64,000 nt of DNA from Candidatus Obscuribacterales bacterium (GCA_031292355.1 JARLHI010000061.1:62001-126000); one strand, 5' to 3'; shown: positions 34,326 to 43,560, counted from the stretch's first letter. Program-made: numbers and translations. Notes: generated by a model not told the origin, from the letters alone.

Positions 34326-35819
34326 ATGACTGACACCAAACACCCGAGCCATGCTTCTCAGGCTCTACTCCTGCGCCCGGCGATGCATCCCACTGTCGCC
34401 AGTTTTCTCGCCAACAAAAAATTCGTCAACGAGCTCGTCAACGCCTTTGGCAGCCCCTTGAATGTGATGTTTCCTCAATTGCTTGCGGGCAACATCGAAA
34501 GTTTCACCAACACATTTGCGCGCCATCAGGTGCTCGGACGCATTTGCTTTGCGCACAAATCGACGCGCAGCGACAGCTTGATCAAACAGCTGGCTGTGGA
34601 AAACGTCTCTCTTGATGTTGCTTCAGTGAATGAGCTGAAGCACGCACTGGGAGCTGGTTTCAACGGCAAGCGCCTGGAAGCGACTGGTCCCAAAAACGTC
34701 GATTTCCTCTGTCTTTGCTTGCAGCATGAAGTGGTGCTCAACATCGACTCGCTTGCAGAAATCGATCAGATTGCGACTCTGGCAAAACGTCTCAAACTCG
34801 ATCGGCCAGCGCGAGTGCTCGTGCGCTTGTCTGGCTTCGGTGATGCCACTACAGCTTCGCTGCGCAAAAGCAGTCGTTTCGGCATTTCCTTGTCAGATAC
34901 TGACGAGGCGCTGCAGCTGCTCGCGCAGCACAAAGAGCTGATCACGCTGCTTGGCTTTTCATTCCACCTCGATACAACCTCCATCGAAGAGCGCATTCAG
35001 GCAATTGAAACCTGCATCTCTCTTTTCGATGACGCTCTTAATCTAGGCTTCACGCCGCAAGTGTTAAACATCGGCGGCGGCTTCAGAGTGAATTATCTGG
35101 CGCACGAAGAAGACTGGAGCAACTACGTTGCCGCCTTGAAAGAGTCAGTGCTCGGTGGTCGCAAGCCACTGACCTGGCAAAACACAACCTTTGGGCTTTC
35201 AGTCGAAGGGCGTGCCCTCAAAGGCAACTTCAACTCATACAACTTCTTCGAAGCAAGCCCTGGTGCAAAATTCCTCGAGGAGATTCTGTCTCAGCAGCTA
35301 CCCTCACGCGATGATGCCACAGTCGCTGAAGTTCTCAGCAGCAACATGATCGAACTCTGGATCGAGCCTGGACGTGCGCTTCTTGATCAATGCGGCGTAA
35401 CAGTCGCAAAAGTCAATTCCGTACGCAAGGCAAGCGGAGGCGAGCAATTAATATCGCTGAACATGAAACGATCGGATATCGCGTTTCTCGATCAAGAAAT
35501 GTTTGTCGACCCGGTTGTGCTCTACAAGCGCAAGCCAGCCAAGAAAAAGCCAGCCGATCTACCAGTCTTCTTTGCCGGCAATCTGTGTCTCGAGAGCGAT
35601 TTGATTTTGAGGCATGCCACCTTTCTCAATCAAATTCCCCAATCAGGTGATCTGATTGCCTTCATCAACACGGCTGGCTACGCCATGGACTTCAGTAGCT
35701 CAAACGCAATTATGCAGCCGCCGGCTCGCAAGGTTGCGGTTGTATCCAGACCTAGATTCAGTTTTGTGCTCGATGAACAATTTTCGCCACTGTGGCGAGA
35801 CCGCGAAGAGGAGCTGTGA
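34326..35819 (+). CDS. Fold-type III PLP-dependent decarboxylase (Y4yA/SbnH-like)
   Basis: 497 residues, related to diaminopimelate/ornithine decarboxylases. PLP lysine is K78 in CFAHKST, where DapDC has YAVKA; the barrel glycine loop LNIGGGFRVNY binds the phosphate; SFHLDTTS, IEPGRALLDQCG and the C-terminal sheet with FFAGNLCLESDLI (the partner Cys/Glu region) are present. Length and divergence fit the Y4yA-type branch known from rhizobial siderophore-like clusters, and SbnH of staphyloferrin B. GGAGGTCACA precedes the ATG at 34326; an earlier start would overlap the upstream gene. The next gene starts 1 bp after its stop. Substrate unknown. Confidence 0.85.
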   Translation: MTDTKHPSHASQALLLRPAMHPTVASFLANKKFVNELVNAFGSPLNVMFPQLLAGNIESFTNTFARHQVLGRICFAHKSTRSDSLIKQLAVENVSLDVASVNELKHALGAGFNGKRLEATGPKNVDFLCLCLQHEVVLNIDSLAEIDQIATLAKRLKLDRPARVLVRLSGFGDATTASLRKSSRFGISLSDTDEALQLLAQHKELITLLGFSFHLDTTSIEERIQAIETCISLFDDALNLGFTPQVLNIGGGFRVNYLAHEEDWSNYVAALKESVLGGRKPLTWQNTTFGLSVEGRALKGNFNSYNFFEASPGAKFLEEILSQQLPSRDDATVAEVLSSNMIELWIEPGRALLDQCGVTVAKVNSVRKASGGEQLISLNMKRSDIAFLDQEMFVDPVVLYKRKPAKKKPADLPVFFAGNLCLESDLILRHATFLNQIPQSGDLIAFINTAGYAMDFSSSNAIMQPPARKVAVVSRPRFSFVLDEQFSPLWRDREEEL

Positions 35820-35820
35820 C

Positions 35821-37158
35821 ATGCTTATCCAAAACATCACGCAGGCAATCGGTCGCACTCCGCTCCTGGAAATAGACCCCGCCGTCTCCGGCTTAAAGAA
35901 CATCCGATTGTTCGCCAAGCTGGAAAATCTCAACCCTTTCGGTTCGCTCAAAGACAGGCCGGCACTCAATTTGTTGTCTGGCGAACTGGCTGGAATCAAG
36001 ACTCAGTCAAAGACCGTGATTGAGTCTTCCAGCGGCAACATGGCCAAAGCCATGACGCTCATCTGCTCGATGAACGACATTCCCTTTCGCATTGTCACCA
36101 ACAAGGTGCAGGTGAAAGAAGTGAAGCTCATTTTGCAATTGCTGGGTGCGCAAATCGATGAATTTCCGGGACTATCTGCCTGTCCTGACCCGACGGATCC
36201 CAATAACCCGCTCGCATATATCGAGCGTGTGATGGCAGCATCGCCTGGTCAATACTTCCACGCCTCTCAGTTCACAAACCAGAAGAACAGTCAGGCCCAT
36301 GCAGACACCACCGGCCCTGAAATCTTCACAGACGCAGGTGTGATGGACTTTCTCTTTGCCGGTCTTGGCACATCGGGCTCATCGCGCGGCGTCGGTCAAT
36401 TCTTGAAAGAGAAAAATCCACAGCTGAAAACAATCGGCGTCGTCGCCCCCAAAGGTCAGCATCTTCCAGGCATTCGCAGCGCGGACGAGATGTTTGAAGT
36501 AGGTCTGTTCGAGCGCGACTTCTACGAGCAAATCGTGGAGTCCACAACAAATGAAGCAATCGATGCCATGCTGGTTTTGATCCGCAAACTGGGCGTGATG
36601 AGTGGTCCCACAGGCGGTGCACAATTTGCCGCCGCCTTGAAATATCTGAAGTCGATCGACGGCGCATTAACCGAAAAGAAAAATGCGGTATTCATCGTCT
36701 GCGATCGCACTGAATGGTATTTGTCATTCCTGCAAAAGCACCGGCCCGAACTGTTCGAGCTGGCAAAACGCAAAGAATCAGTGCGTACTGTTACCGACAA
36801 CGAAGCCAAAGCTGCGCCGTCACTTTCAGTAGCGGAGGCAGACAAATGGATGGCTGACTCCAAAGCGCTGGTGGTTATCGACCTGCGCGGCAGCCTGGCT
36901 TTTAAAGCCGGTCACGTGCCTGGCTCAATCAATATGCCGGCTGAGGGACTGGAGGATTTGTCCGAGTGGGGCGTGCCTTTCTCAAACAACCACCGAGTCC
37001 TTTTCATCTGCCCCCAGGGCGACCAATCGCGCAAATTCGCGGCTTTCTTTAAGGCTCGCGGTATCGATTGCGTCAGCCTCAAGGGTGGATTCATCGCCTG
37101 GCGTGACGGTGGTAAAGCCACCGAACGCAGTGTCATTAAACCTGCCTCCAAACCGTGA
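35821..37158 (+). CDS. Cysteine-synthase-fold PLP enzyme (SbnA-like) fused to rhodanese
   Basis: 445 residues. Residues 1-~315 are a fold-type II beta-replacement enzyme: PLP lysine K44 in NPFGSLKDRPA, ESSSGNMAKAM as the asparagine loop (cysteine synthases have TSGNTG), GLGTSGSSRGV as the phosphate loop, and MSGPTGGAQ. The SSGN variant and length resemble SbnA/Y4xP, which make N-(aminocarboxyethyl)-glutamate, more than CysK. Residues ~340-440 are a rhodanese domain with DLRGSLAFKAGHVPGS and active-site C397 in CPQGDQSR. A sulfur-carrier domain on a beta-replacement enzyme suggests persulfide delivery. Sits 1 bp after the decarboxylase and 9 bp before the desulfurase. Confidence 0.88.
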   Translation: MLIQNITQAIGRTPLLEIDPAVSGLKNIRLFAKLENLNPFGSLKDRPALNLLSGELAGIKTQSKTVIESSSGNMAKAMTLICSMNDIPFRIVTNKVQVKEVKLILQLLGAQIDEFPGLSACPDPTDPNNPLAYIERVMAASPGQYFHASQFTNQKNSQAHADTTGPEIFTDAGVMDFLFAGLGTSGSSRGVGQFLKEKNPQLKTIGVVAPKGQHLPGIRSADEMFEVGLFERDFYEQIVESTTNEAIDAMLVLIRKLGVMSGPTGGAQFAAALKYLKSIDGALTEKKNAVFIVCDRTEWYLSFLQKHRPELFELAKRKESVRTVTDNEAKAAPSLSVAEADKWMADSKALVVIDLRGSLAFKAGHVPGSINMPAEGLEDLSEWGVPFSNNHRVLFICPQGDQSRKFAAFFKARGIDCVSLKGGFIAWRDGGKATERSVIKPASKP

Positions 37159-37167
37159 GGAGTCGTT

Positions 37168-38445
37168 ATGAATGCTAAAACCTGTCCAATACCTCATGGT
37201 TCGAAGGCTCGCATAAAGCCTGCCATCGACGAGGTCGCGGTGCTGCGTTTGCGTCAGGAATTTCCCATCTTCGGCAATTCGCCGGATGTGATTTTCTTCG
37301 ACAACGCAGCCACCGCTCAAAAACCAGAGCGCGTATTGCGCAGAGTCTCGCGTTATTATCGCCATGAATGCGCTAATGCCGGGCGCTCTGCCTATCGCGC
37401 CTCCACAACTACAGCTGCTGCCATCGAAGATTGTCGCGAGAAGGTGGCAGCTTTTATCAACACCAAGGCCGAACAAATTGCCTTCACATCTGGTGCCACC
37501 GACAGCCTCAATACGGTGGCACTCGGTTGGGGCTTGACCAACCTCAAAGACGGCGACGAAATCATGGTCTGTTTCGAAGACCACAAGTCAGCGGTAATGC
37601 CCTGGTTCAACGTTCAGTCGTTGCTTTCTCGCTTTGGCATATCCGTAAAGATCGTGCCGTTCGACATTCACCACGAAGGCGACTACGAGCTGAAGAGCAT
37701 TCGCGAGAATCTCACAGCCCGCACCAAGCTTTTGGCGATGACCCACATCCATCACCTCTACGGTCTGGATATGGAAGTCGAGCAGATTCGAGAAATAGTC
37801 GGTCAAGACGTGCTGATCTCGTTGGATGTGAGCCAGAGCATCGGCCACCGGAAGGTCGACGTGAGCGCATTGCCAGTGGATTTTGTTTCCTTCTCAGGAC
37901 ACAAGATGTTCTCTGGCACAGGTGTTGGCGTTCTCTGGACATCGCCTCGAGCGCGCCGTCTCATGCACGCTGTCAAATCGGGCAGCACCAGCACTGGTGC
38001 CAATTTGGCAGTGCCCAATCACGAGCCCACGCTTGCTTCGATCGTCGAAAGTGGCACTCCGAATGTCGCTGCTGTTCTTTCACTTGCGCCTGCCATCGAC
38101 TTTGTCGAACGGTGGGCAATCGAGAGAATCGAAGAGCGCATATCTGGTCTTTCTCACTACCTGCGTGATGCTCTATCGACGCTTGAAGGAGTGGACTTTG
38201 CGCCTGGCTTCGGTCGCTGCGGTTGCCCGGCTGGATACGGAGTAATCTCGTTTCGACTGGAGCAGATTGCAACGAGCGATCTGGCATTCGTGCTTGATAG
38301 CGAAAATATCCAGGTGCGCACCGGCAATTTTTGCCTGAGCAAACGCAACCAAGGTGACGATTACGCGCGCATCAGCTTGCACGTGTACAACACGAAAGCC
38401 GAGGTTGACCGCTTCATCAATGTGCTCCAAGGCATTCTCAACTAA
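37168..38445 (+). CDS. SufS-like cysteine desulfurase / class V aminotransferase
   Basis: 425 residues, group II desulfurase type. IFFDNAATAQKPERV at the N-terminus, TSGATDSLNTVA, EDHKSAVMPW (His stacking on PLP), SLDVSQSIGH, PLP lysine K246 in SFSGHKMFSGTGVGVLW, and the catalytic cysteine C389 in VRTGNFCLSK at the SufS position. It would abstract sulfur from cysteine as a persulfide. No SufE/SufU/SufBCD gene is nearby; the adjacent rhodanese domain is the obvious acceptor. A 25-residue N-terminal extension with CPIPHG is unusual. Iron-sulfur assembly or a dedicated thiolation role cannot be distinguished. Confidence 0.88.
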   Translation: MNAKTCPIPHGSKARIKPAIDEVAVLRLRQEFPIFGNSPDVIFFDNAATAQKPERVLRRVSRYYRHECANAGRSAYRASTTTAAAIEDCREKVAAFINTKAEQIAFTSGATDSLNTVALGWGLTNLKDGDEIMVCFEDHKSAVMPWFNVQSLLSRFGISVKIVPFDIHHEGDYELKSIRENLTARTKLLAMTHIHHLYGLDMEVEQIREIVGQDVLISLDVSQSIGHRKVDVSALPVDFVSFSGHKMFSGTGVGVLWTSPRARRLMHAVKSGSTSTGANLAVPNHEPTLASIVESGTPNVAAVLSLAPAIDFVERWAIERIEERISGLSHYLRDALSTLEGVDFAPGFGRCGCPAGYGVISFRLEQIATSDLAFVLDSENIQVRTGNFCLSKRNQGDDYARISLHVYNTKAEVDRFINVLQGILN

Positions 38446-38486
38446 TCCTCGAATAACCCAGCGCACGAGAACAAAAGGAGAGTGCA

Positions 38487-38981
38487 ATGGATTCGATAGC
38501 ATTTTGGGGTCCTCCATTTTTATTGCTGGTAGTAGTCAGCGGCTATCTTGCGACAGTCTTCGAACCCTACTGGGCCTATCACAGCAAAGGTGGTTTAGAG
38601 CTGAAGGAATATCACGCGCAGGATCTAAAACTGCGCCTGATCGCTCAGTGGTGGGCAGCAAAACTCGCTGGACACAAGGGCGGCTACTACGACGAAGACG
38701 ACGAAAATGCCAGGTTGCTGTGCGCAGAATTGCATGACAGCCTGGTTCGGCATCGCTTCATCTTTGGCGATGACCCAACCAAATTGCAATTGAAGAAGTC
38801 GACCGTACTTTCTCGCGCTCTCAAGCGAGCAGGTTGGCGGATCGACGTAGACCAGGCTGCGGACCATTACCTGATCATTTCGCCCAATCTGGTCAAGTCG
38901 ACCAATGGTCAGGTGATCTGGCGCGGCAAGCCGCCCGAATACAAATCCCGCTTCAACGACATGTACTACGAATGGCTCTGA
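38487..38981 (+). CDS. Hypothetical protein with N-terminal membrane anchor (164 aa)
   Basis: No family recognised. One hydrophobic helix at residues ~7-28 (FWGPPFLLLVVVSGYLATVF), then a soluble domain of about 130 residues with His/Asp-rich helices (GHKGGYYDEDDENARLL) and a C-terminal strand region (DHYLIISPN..QVIWRGKPPEYKSRF). AAAGGAGAGTGCA precedes the ATG. Sits within the PLP-enzyme operon, 42 bp after the desulfurase and 12 bp before icd, so its job is likely tied to that pathway or its membrane export. Confidence 0.68.
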   Translation: MDSIAFWGPPFLLLVVVSGYLATVFEPYWAYHSKGGLELKEYHAQDLKLRLIAQWWAAKLAGHKGGYYDEDDENARLLCAELHDSLVRHRFIFGDDPTKLQLKKSTVLSRALKRAGWRIDVDQAADHYLIISPNLVKSTNGQVIWRGKPPEYKSRFNDMYYEWL

Positions 38982-38992
38982 AAGGAAAGATC

Positions 38993-40276
38993 ATGAGCAC
39001 GCAAATCAAACCCACTTTCAACGGCATTGTTGAGCCCGATGGCGAAATCATCAAGTTTCTTGATGGCAAGCCTGTCGTGCCCAACTTCCCGATCATCCCC
39101 TTCATCGAAGGCGATGGTATCGGTGCGGAAATATCGGGCGCCACATGGCAGGTGTTCGATGCGGCTGTCGAACTTGCGTACGGCGAGACTCGTCGAGTCA
39201 AAAGGCTCGAGGTGTTCGCTGGCGACAAAGCTCTCGCACAATTCGGCGAGGTGCTGCCGAAGGACACGCTCGCCGCAATCAAGCGCTATGGCGTGGCGAT
39301 CAAAGGGCCGCTTGCTACCCCCACCGGTGGTGGCATGCGCAGTCTCAATGTGAATCTGCGTAAAACCTTCGACCTTTACAGCTGTGTGCGTCCTGTTCGC
39401 TACTTCAAGGGCGTGCCGTCCGTGGTCAAACGCCCACAAGATCTCGACGTCGTCATCTTCCGAGAAAACACGGAAGACGTCTATGCAGGCATCGAGTTCG
39501 AGATGGGCTCGCGAGTCGCAAAGCGCATCATCAAGTTGCTCGCAGAAGAAGGCATCGATGTGCGTGACGATTCTGGCATCGGCATCAAGGTTCAGTCTCG
39601 TTTTGGCGCAAGACGTCTGGTCAAAGCGGCGATTGAATTCGCCATCGAACACGGACGAAAAGTCGTAACCATCGTGCACAAGGGCAACATCCAGAAATAC
39701 ACAGAAGGGGCTTTCCTGAAGTGGGGGCTGGAAATTGCTGCAGAGGAATTCGGCGACATCATGGTGTCAGAATCCGATTTGTGGAGCAAGCATGCAGGCA
39801 AATTGCCTGAAGGCAAAATTCTCCTCAATCATCGTATCGCTGACGCTACGTTCTTCGAACTCCTGACCAAGTCTGACAAATTCTCTGTCATCGCCACGAT
39901 GAATCTCAATGGCGACTATCTGTCTGACGCGGCGGCGGCCCAGGTCGGTGGTCTCGGTATTGCGCCTGGTGCCAATATCGGCGACAACTGCGCCTTGTTC
40001 GAAGCCACTCATGGCACTGCGCCCGACATTGCTGGCAAAGGACTAGCCAATCCGTGCTCGCTTCTTTTGTCGAGCATCATGATGCTCGAGTACCTGGGCT
40101 GGACGGAAGCTGCCGAAATTGCCACCAAAGCTATCGCCAAGACAATTCGCAACAAGACTGTCACAGGCGATCTGGCGCGTTTCATGAAGAATGCGCATAC
40201 TCTTAGCACAAGCGACTTCGCAAGCGCCATCTGCGACAACATGACAAAACCGCGGCGTCGTGCTGCGAGCAAATAG
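38993..40276 (+). CDS. icd: NADP-dependent isocitrate dehydrogenase
   Basis: 427 residues, the E. coli-type homodimeric enzyme making 2-oxoglutarate, CO2 and NADPH. Motifs: IPFIEGDGIGAEIS, PTGGGMRSLNVNLRK (substrate loop with the serine phosphorylated in E. coli), VIFRENTEDVYAGIEF, IVHKGNIQKYTEGAF, and ATHGTAPDIAGKG. GGAAAGATC precedes the ATG at 38993. It lies inside the unusual operon rather than with other TCA genes, so it may supply 2-oxoglutarate/NADPH to the pathway or be merely co-transcribed. Confidence 0.94.
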   Translation: MSTQIKPTFNGIVEPDGEIIKFLDGKPVVPNFPIIPFIEGDGIGAEISGATWQVFDAAVELAYGETRRVKRLEVFAGDKALAQFGEVLPKDTLAAIKRYGVAIKGPLATPTGGGMRSLNVNLRKTFDLYSCVRPVRYFKGVPSVVKRPQDLDVVIFRENTEDVYAGIEFEMGSRVAKRIIKLLAEEGIDVRDDSGIGIKVQSRFGARRLVKAAIEFAIEHGRKVVTIVHKGNIQKYTEGAFLKWGLEIAAEEFGDIMVSESDLWSKHAGKLPEGKILLNHRIADATFFELLTKSDKFSVIATMNLNGDYLSDAAAAQVGGLGIAPGANIGDNCALFEATHGTAPDIAGKGLANPCSLLLSSIMMLEYLGWTEAAEIATKAIAKTIRNKTVTGDLARFMKNAHTLSTSDFASAICDNMTKPRRRAASK

Positions 40277-40393
40277 CCCAACCGGCAGTGTGACCACTTC
40301 GCAGTCACCCGGGGCACAATGTTCCTCGGGTGACCGCGAACAAAGACACCGCTGATGGTGCAATTTTTCCTCTTAACCGTCGAAGGTTACGCA

Positions 40394-41455
40394 ATGATAG
40401 ACATAAGCAAGCGCAGACTCCTCGCCGATCAAGTTAATCGGCTCCATCAACTCGGTCAACTGGCTATACCGTTAGGGTGCGACTACAATTCCGGACATGC
40501 CGAACGCTGGACGGACCGCATCACGGGCAAGGAATATCTGCGTCTCTTCCCGCAACTCTTGCAAGACTCGGATCTGGGCTTTGCACCACAAACCGTCGTC
40601 TTGCTCGACTCCATCGTTTGCAATTTGGGCGTAACCGATGGCGCCCAGTTTGCCATCGATTTCACAGCCGATACCAATGGCAGCAACCGTATCTGGTATC
40701 GCGACGGCCTATCGTCACAAAGCAAAACCAACCGCATTCTTGCGTGGATTTGTATTGACGAACAGTTTGGAGCCATGCACCATGAAATCTTTGGCAAAGA
40801 GGCAGTGCAGCAAATTGCAGATGCTTTCGCCACAGACAAACCTTTGCATGGCAAATGGCGCAGCCTGCGGCACGGCATCCGTCGAATTGTCTGGTATTTG
40901 CGAAATCATGACCGTGGGCGTCCGCTTTTTGACGCTAAAGCTAACTGGTCTGTCTCAGACACCAGACTGCGTGAGCTACTGCCTCAGCTCGGCTCACTCG
41001 ACGGTAAATTGTTCGGTCTTGCCGAAGCACTCTGCCTGAACGAGGAGCACGCAGAGCACTGGGCTCAGCATCGCTTCACGCATCCGGTTTATTGGACACG
41101 AAATCTCGCGCGTGAAGGCGATAAAATCAGACGGTCCGTTCTGCCTAACGTCCTGCACTATGCCAGCGAATCTCTGGCCACCCGGGCAGTTTTCCTGGGA
41201 CTGTACGCCGCTTCCATTCAAGGCAGCAGCGATACTCGGGTCCAGCAAAGAGAAGGCTACATCCTGGCTGAGGCTCTTAATTGTCTAGCCCGCGCTCACG
41301 CTCTGCGTGCCTGCGCCGACTTGCAAAAAGAAGAACCAAGCAGCCCAGAAATTGCTTTTGATGTGATCGGCAGCGATCATTTTGAGCGAGCTTACATTGA
41401 GGTCTACAAGGCTATTGGTGGTAGGTTCTCTCAAGTATTATCCGGTCAATACTAA
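40394..41455 (+). CDS. Hypothetical protein (353 aa), last gene of the operon
   Basis: No recognised family. Mostly helical, with many His, Trp and Tyr (EEHAEHWAQHRFTHPVYWTRN; WICIDEQFGAMHHEIFGKEA, each within helices). The pattern EEHAEH..HRFTH together with MHHEIFG could ligate a metal, possibly di-iron, but the spacing matches no family I know. The ATG at 40394 with GAAGG upstream is preferred over an open extension of 13 codons. Follows icd by 117 bp and is followed by a terminator, defining the operon end. Confidence 0.65.
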   Translation: MIDISKRRLLADQVNRLHQLGQLAIPLGCDYNSGHAERWTDRITGKEYLRLFPQLLQDSDLGFAPQTVVLLDSIVCNLGVTDGAQFAIDFTADTNGSNRIWYRDGLSSQSKTNRILAWICIDEQFGAMHHEIFGKEAVQQIADAFATDKPLHGKWRSLRHGIRRIVWYLRNHDRGRPLFDAKANWSVSDTRLRELLPQLGSLDGKLFGLAEALCLNEEHAEHWAQHRFTHPVYWTRNLAREGDKIRRSVLPNVLHYASESLATRAVFLGLYAASIQGSSDTRVQQREGYILAEALNCLARAHALRACADLQKEEPSSPEIAFDVIGSDHFERAYIEVYKAIGGRFSQVLSGQY

Positions 41456-41520
41456 TTCTCGCCGACTGACGAAACCGCGGCATCATGCTGCGAATAAGTA
41501 AGTGAGTAAACAGTAAATTG

Positions 41521-41562
41521 AAAGGGAGAGCTTGCTGAAAAGCATGAGCTCCTTTTCTTTTT
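41521..41562 (+). terminator. Terminator of the metal/PLP operon (GGAGAGC-TGCT type)
   Basis: GGAGAGCTTGCT-gaaa-AGCATGAGCTCC followed by TTTTCTTTTT. One of three terminators in this window with nearly the same sequence (others at 43874 and 50685). Confidence 0.8.
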
Positions 41563-41706
41563 GAAAATCACAACTACAACGCATAGTAAATAGTCATTCC
41601 GACTTGCTCGCTGTTGTTCGTATCATTTTCCCGGGAAATCAATTGACGTAGTCAAAGATTTGGTTGACAGTAAACTGTGACTAGAAAATGAGGTCTGAAT
41701 ATATCA

Positions 41707-42465
41707 ATGAGTTTTCTTTGGATAGCCAGTTTAATTGTTCTTTGCGGCAGTCTGGGCTCCATTGCCGGCCTGTTATGGGTCAGAAAATTCGTTACCTTTG
41801 AGAAACTTCGACCGTCTCACGAAGTTGGAGGCTATCTGCTCTCGGTAGTTGGCACACTATATGCGGTGCTCTTAGGACTCGTCGTTGTCGACGCCATGCA
41901 ACAATATCAACATGCAAAATGCGTAACGGAAACGGAAGCGAACACCCTGGCCGATATTTTTGTTATGGCTAATCGACTGCATGAACCCGAGCGCTCTAAA
42001 GTTCAGCTGGCCTGTCGCAATTACATTGGACAAGTAATTAGCAGCGAATGGAGTCACATGAAGTGCGGCGGCTACTGTCCAATTGCAAGGGGAAGGGCAG
42101 TCGAGCTTATGACGATGCTCGTTGCTATTAACCCAGAGAACGAAATTGAGAAAGCCCTCTATCCATCATTAGTTCAAGAATCCAGTGTTTTCTGGCAAAA
42201 TCGCCAGTCGCGCCTGCTCAGCGCCCAAAATCATTTACCAGCATTTGAATGGGTCGTCTTAGTCCTGGGAGGCTTAATTGTAATAATTTTCACTTTCCTT
42301 TTTGGCCTTGAGCATTTCAAGCTTCAGGTCCTGATGACCGGTTTGCTTGGAACCCTCTTGTCCCTCAACTTTGCGCTGCTATTATTCTTTGCCTACCCAT
42401 TCAATAGCGAACTTGGAATACAAGCAGACGCCTTCAGGTCAGTCGAAGACATCTTCTCCAATTGA
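41707..42465 (+). CDS. DUF4239-family membrane protein
   Basis: 252 residues. Two N-terminal helices (SLIVLCGSLGSIAGLLWV; GYLLSVVGTLYAVLLGLVV), a soluble helical middle with the family-typical ETEANTLADIF, and two C-terminal helices (VVLVLGGLIVIIFTFLFG; LLSLNFALLLFFAYPF). This is the DUF4239/bestrophin-like layout: GxLxxVxGTLYAVLLGFVVxxxWxQ is a known signature, and here DAMQQYQHA stands at its end. Proposed to form ion pores, not demonstrated. Own transcription unit; GAGGTCTGAAT precedes the ATG. Confidence 0.82.
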   Translation: MSFLWIASLIVLCGSLGSIAGLLWVRKFVTFEKLRPSHEVGGYLLSVVGTLYAVLLGLVVVDAMQQYQHAKCVTETEANTLADIFVMANRLHEPERSKVQLACRNYIGQVISSEWSHMKCGGYCPIARGRAVELMTMLVAINPENEIEKALYPSLVQESSVFWQNRQSRLLSAQNHLPAFEWVVLVLGGLIVIIFTFLFGLEHFKLQVLMTGLLGTLLSLNFALLLFFAYPFNSELGIQADAFRSVEDIFSN

Positions 42466-42816
42466 CGATCGACTCAGACCAATCTGGTTCTTTTTTAGCA
42501 GTCCAATGAGAGCTTCACCAACCTGCGCTTCTAAGTAGGGCAAGCTTCAGCACGCTCAACCTTGAAAACCCCTGCACAAAAACACTAGGTTGATGGCCTA
42601 CACCTACCTTCCTTCAATTAAACGCCCTCGTTTCCAACTACCAAACACCAGCGGCACAACTCAAAATTCGAACTGTTCTTGACGGGACGAAGTTGAGACT
42701 GCTGTAAAAGCGTTGGCGAAGATTCCTGAGGAAGCTAGAGGCAAGTAGGCTCTTGAACCACTCCATTATTTGCAAAATCAAACACCGCAAAAGTTAAGCG
42801 GCGAAAGGTAGCACAA
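42466..42816. other. Non-coding gap before the deoxyribosyltransferase
   Basis: 350 bp with no supported gene or clear hairpin; must hold the promoter of the 42817 gene. Confidence 0.4.
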
Positions 42817-43536
42817 ATGCAGATACTATCCAAACGACGACAAAGCAACTCTCCAACCTTACGCTCCAAGAAGCGAATTCGTCGATCCTATACCGTGTAC
42901 TTCGCAGGTGACCTGTGGAACCACAAAGATTTGATCGGCAATGCGATTCTGGCTCAATACATCGAAAAACGCTCGAAAGGGCTCTATCGTTGTATCGTTC
43001 CGCAAGATCTCGAGCAAACGGACAATCGGGCAGTGGCTATTCGCAACCAGGACCTTAAACAAGTCATGTCGTGCGACGTTGCTCTGTTCAACTTCGATGG
43101 TCATGAACTCGACTCTGGTACAGTCGTCGAATTCATGTTCGCGAAATTTCTGGATATTCCATCCGTGCTTCTGCGCACTGACTTTCGTAGTGCCGGCGAC
43201 GCGAACAAAGATGGCGATCCATGGAATCTCATGCTCGCTTCGTGGCCTCGCGCCAAAGTGCTCAAACTTCACGGCATGGTTGAATATCAAAAAGCTAGCC
43301 TCGCCGCAAAGAAAAATCTGAATGGCACAATACATGCCTTGTATTGCATGATGGCCGACACGATCATCGAGAATCTGAATGCAGTTCGTATTGCGCCCGG
43401 TATCGTTGCTGACAGCGACGTATTGCGCGTATACCAGCGAGCATTAGAAACTCCTGGCGCTGGATTCGGTGAGCTTTTCACCCCAGACGAACTGGCCAAG
43501 ATCGTTGAAGGCAAGCGTGCCAAAGGCATGTTCTAA
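42817..43536 (+). CDS. Nucleoside 2-deoxyribosyltransferase-like protein
   Basis: 239 residues. Rossmann-like NDT fold: VYFAGDLWNHKDLIGNA at the N-terminus (family YLAGP/FxF), DVALFNFDGHELDSGTVVEFMFAKFL, in which the Glu of VVEF aligns with the catalytic Glu of NDTs, and IPSVLLRTDFR. NDTs move 2-deoxyribose between bases in nucleotide salvage; relatives also act as hydrolases. A basic N-terminal extension of ~25 residues (KRRQSN..RSKKRIRR) is unusual. GAAAGG precedes the ATG. Followed by two tandem structured RNA elements and a terminator. Confidence 0.85.
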   Translation: MQILSKRRQSNSPTLRSKKRIRRSYTVYFAGDLWNHKDLIGNAILAQYIEKRSKGLYRCIVPQDLEQTDNRAVAIRNQDLKQVMSCDVALFNFDGHELDSGTVVEFMFAKFLDIPSVLLRTDFRSAGDANKDGDPWNLMLASWPRAKVLKLHGMVEYQKASLAAKKNLNGTIHALYCMMADTIIENLNAVRIAPGIVADSDVLRVYQRALETPGAGFGELFTPDELAKIVEGKRAKGMF

Positions 43537-43560
43537 GTAAAGGCGTACGTCCCTCCCCTA

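Noticed and set aside
38966..39679. A 237-codon minus-strand frame
   Set aside because: Antisense to icd, which is unmistakable; composition is His/Asp-rich shadow.
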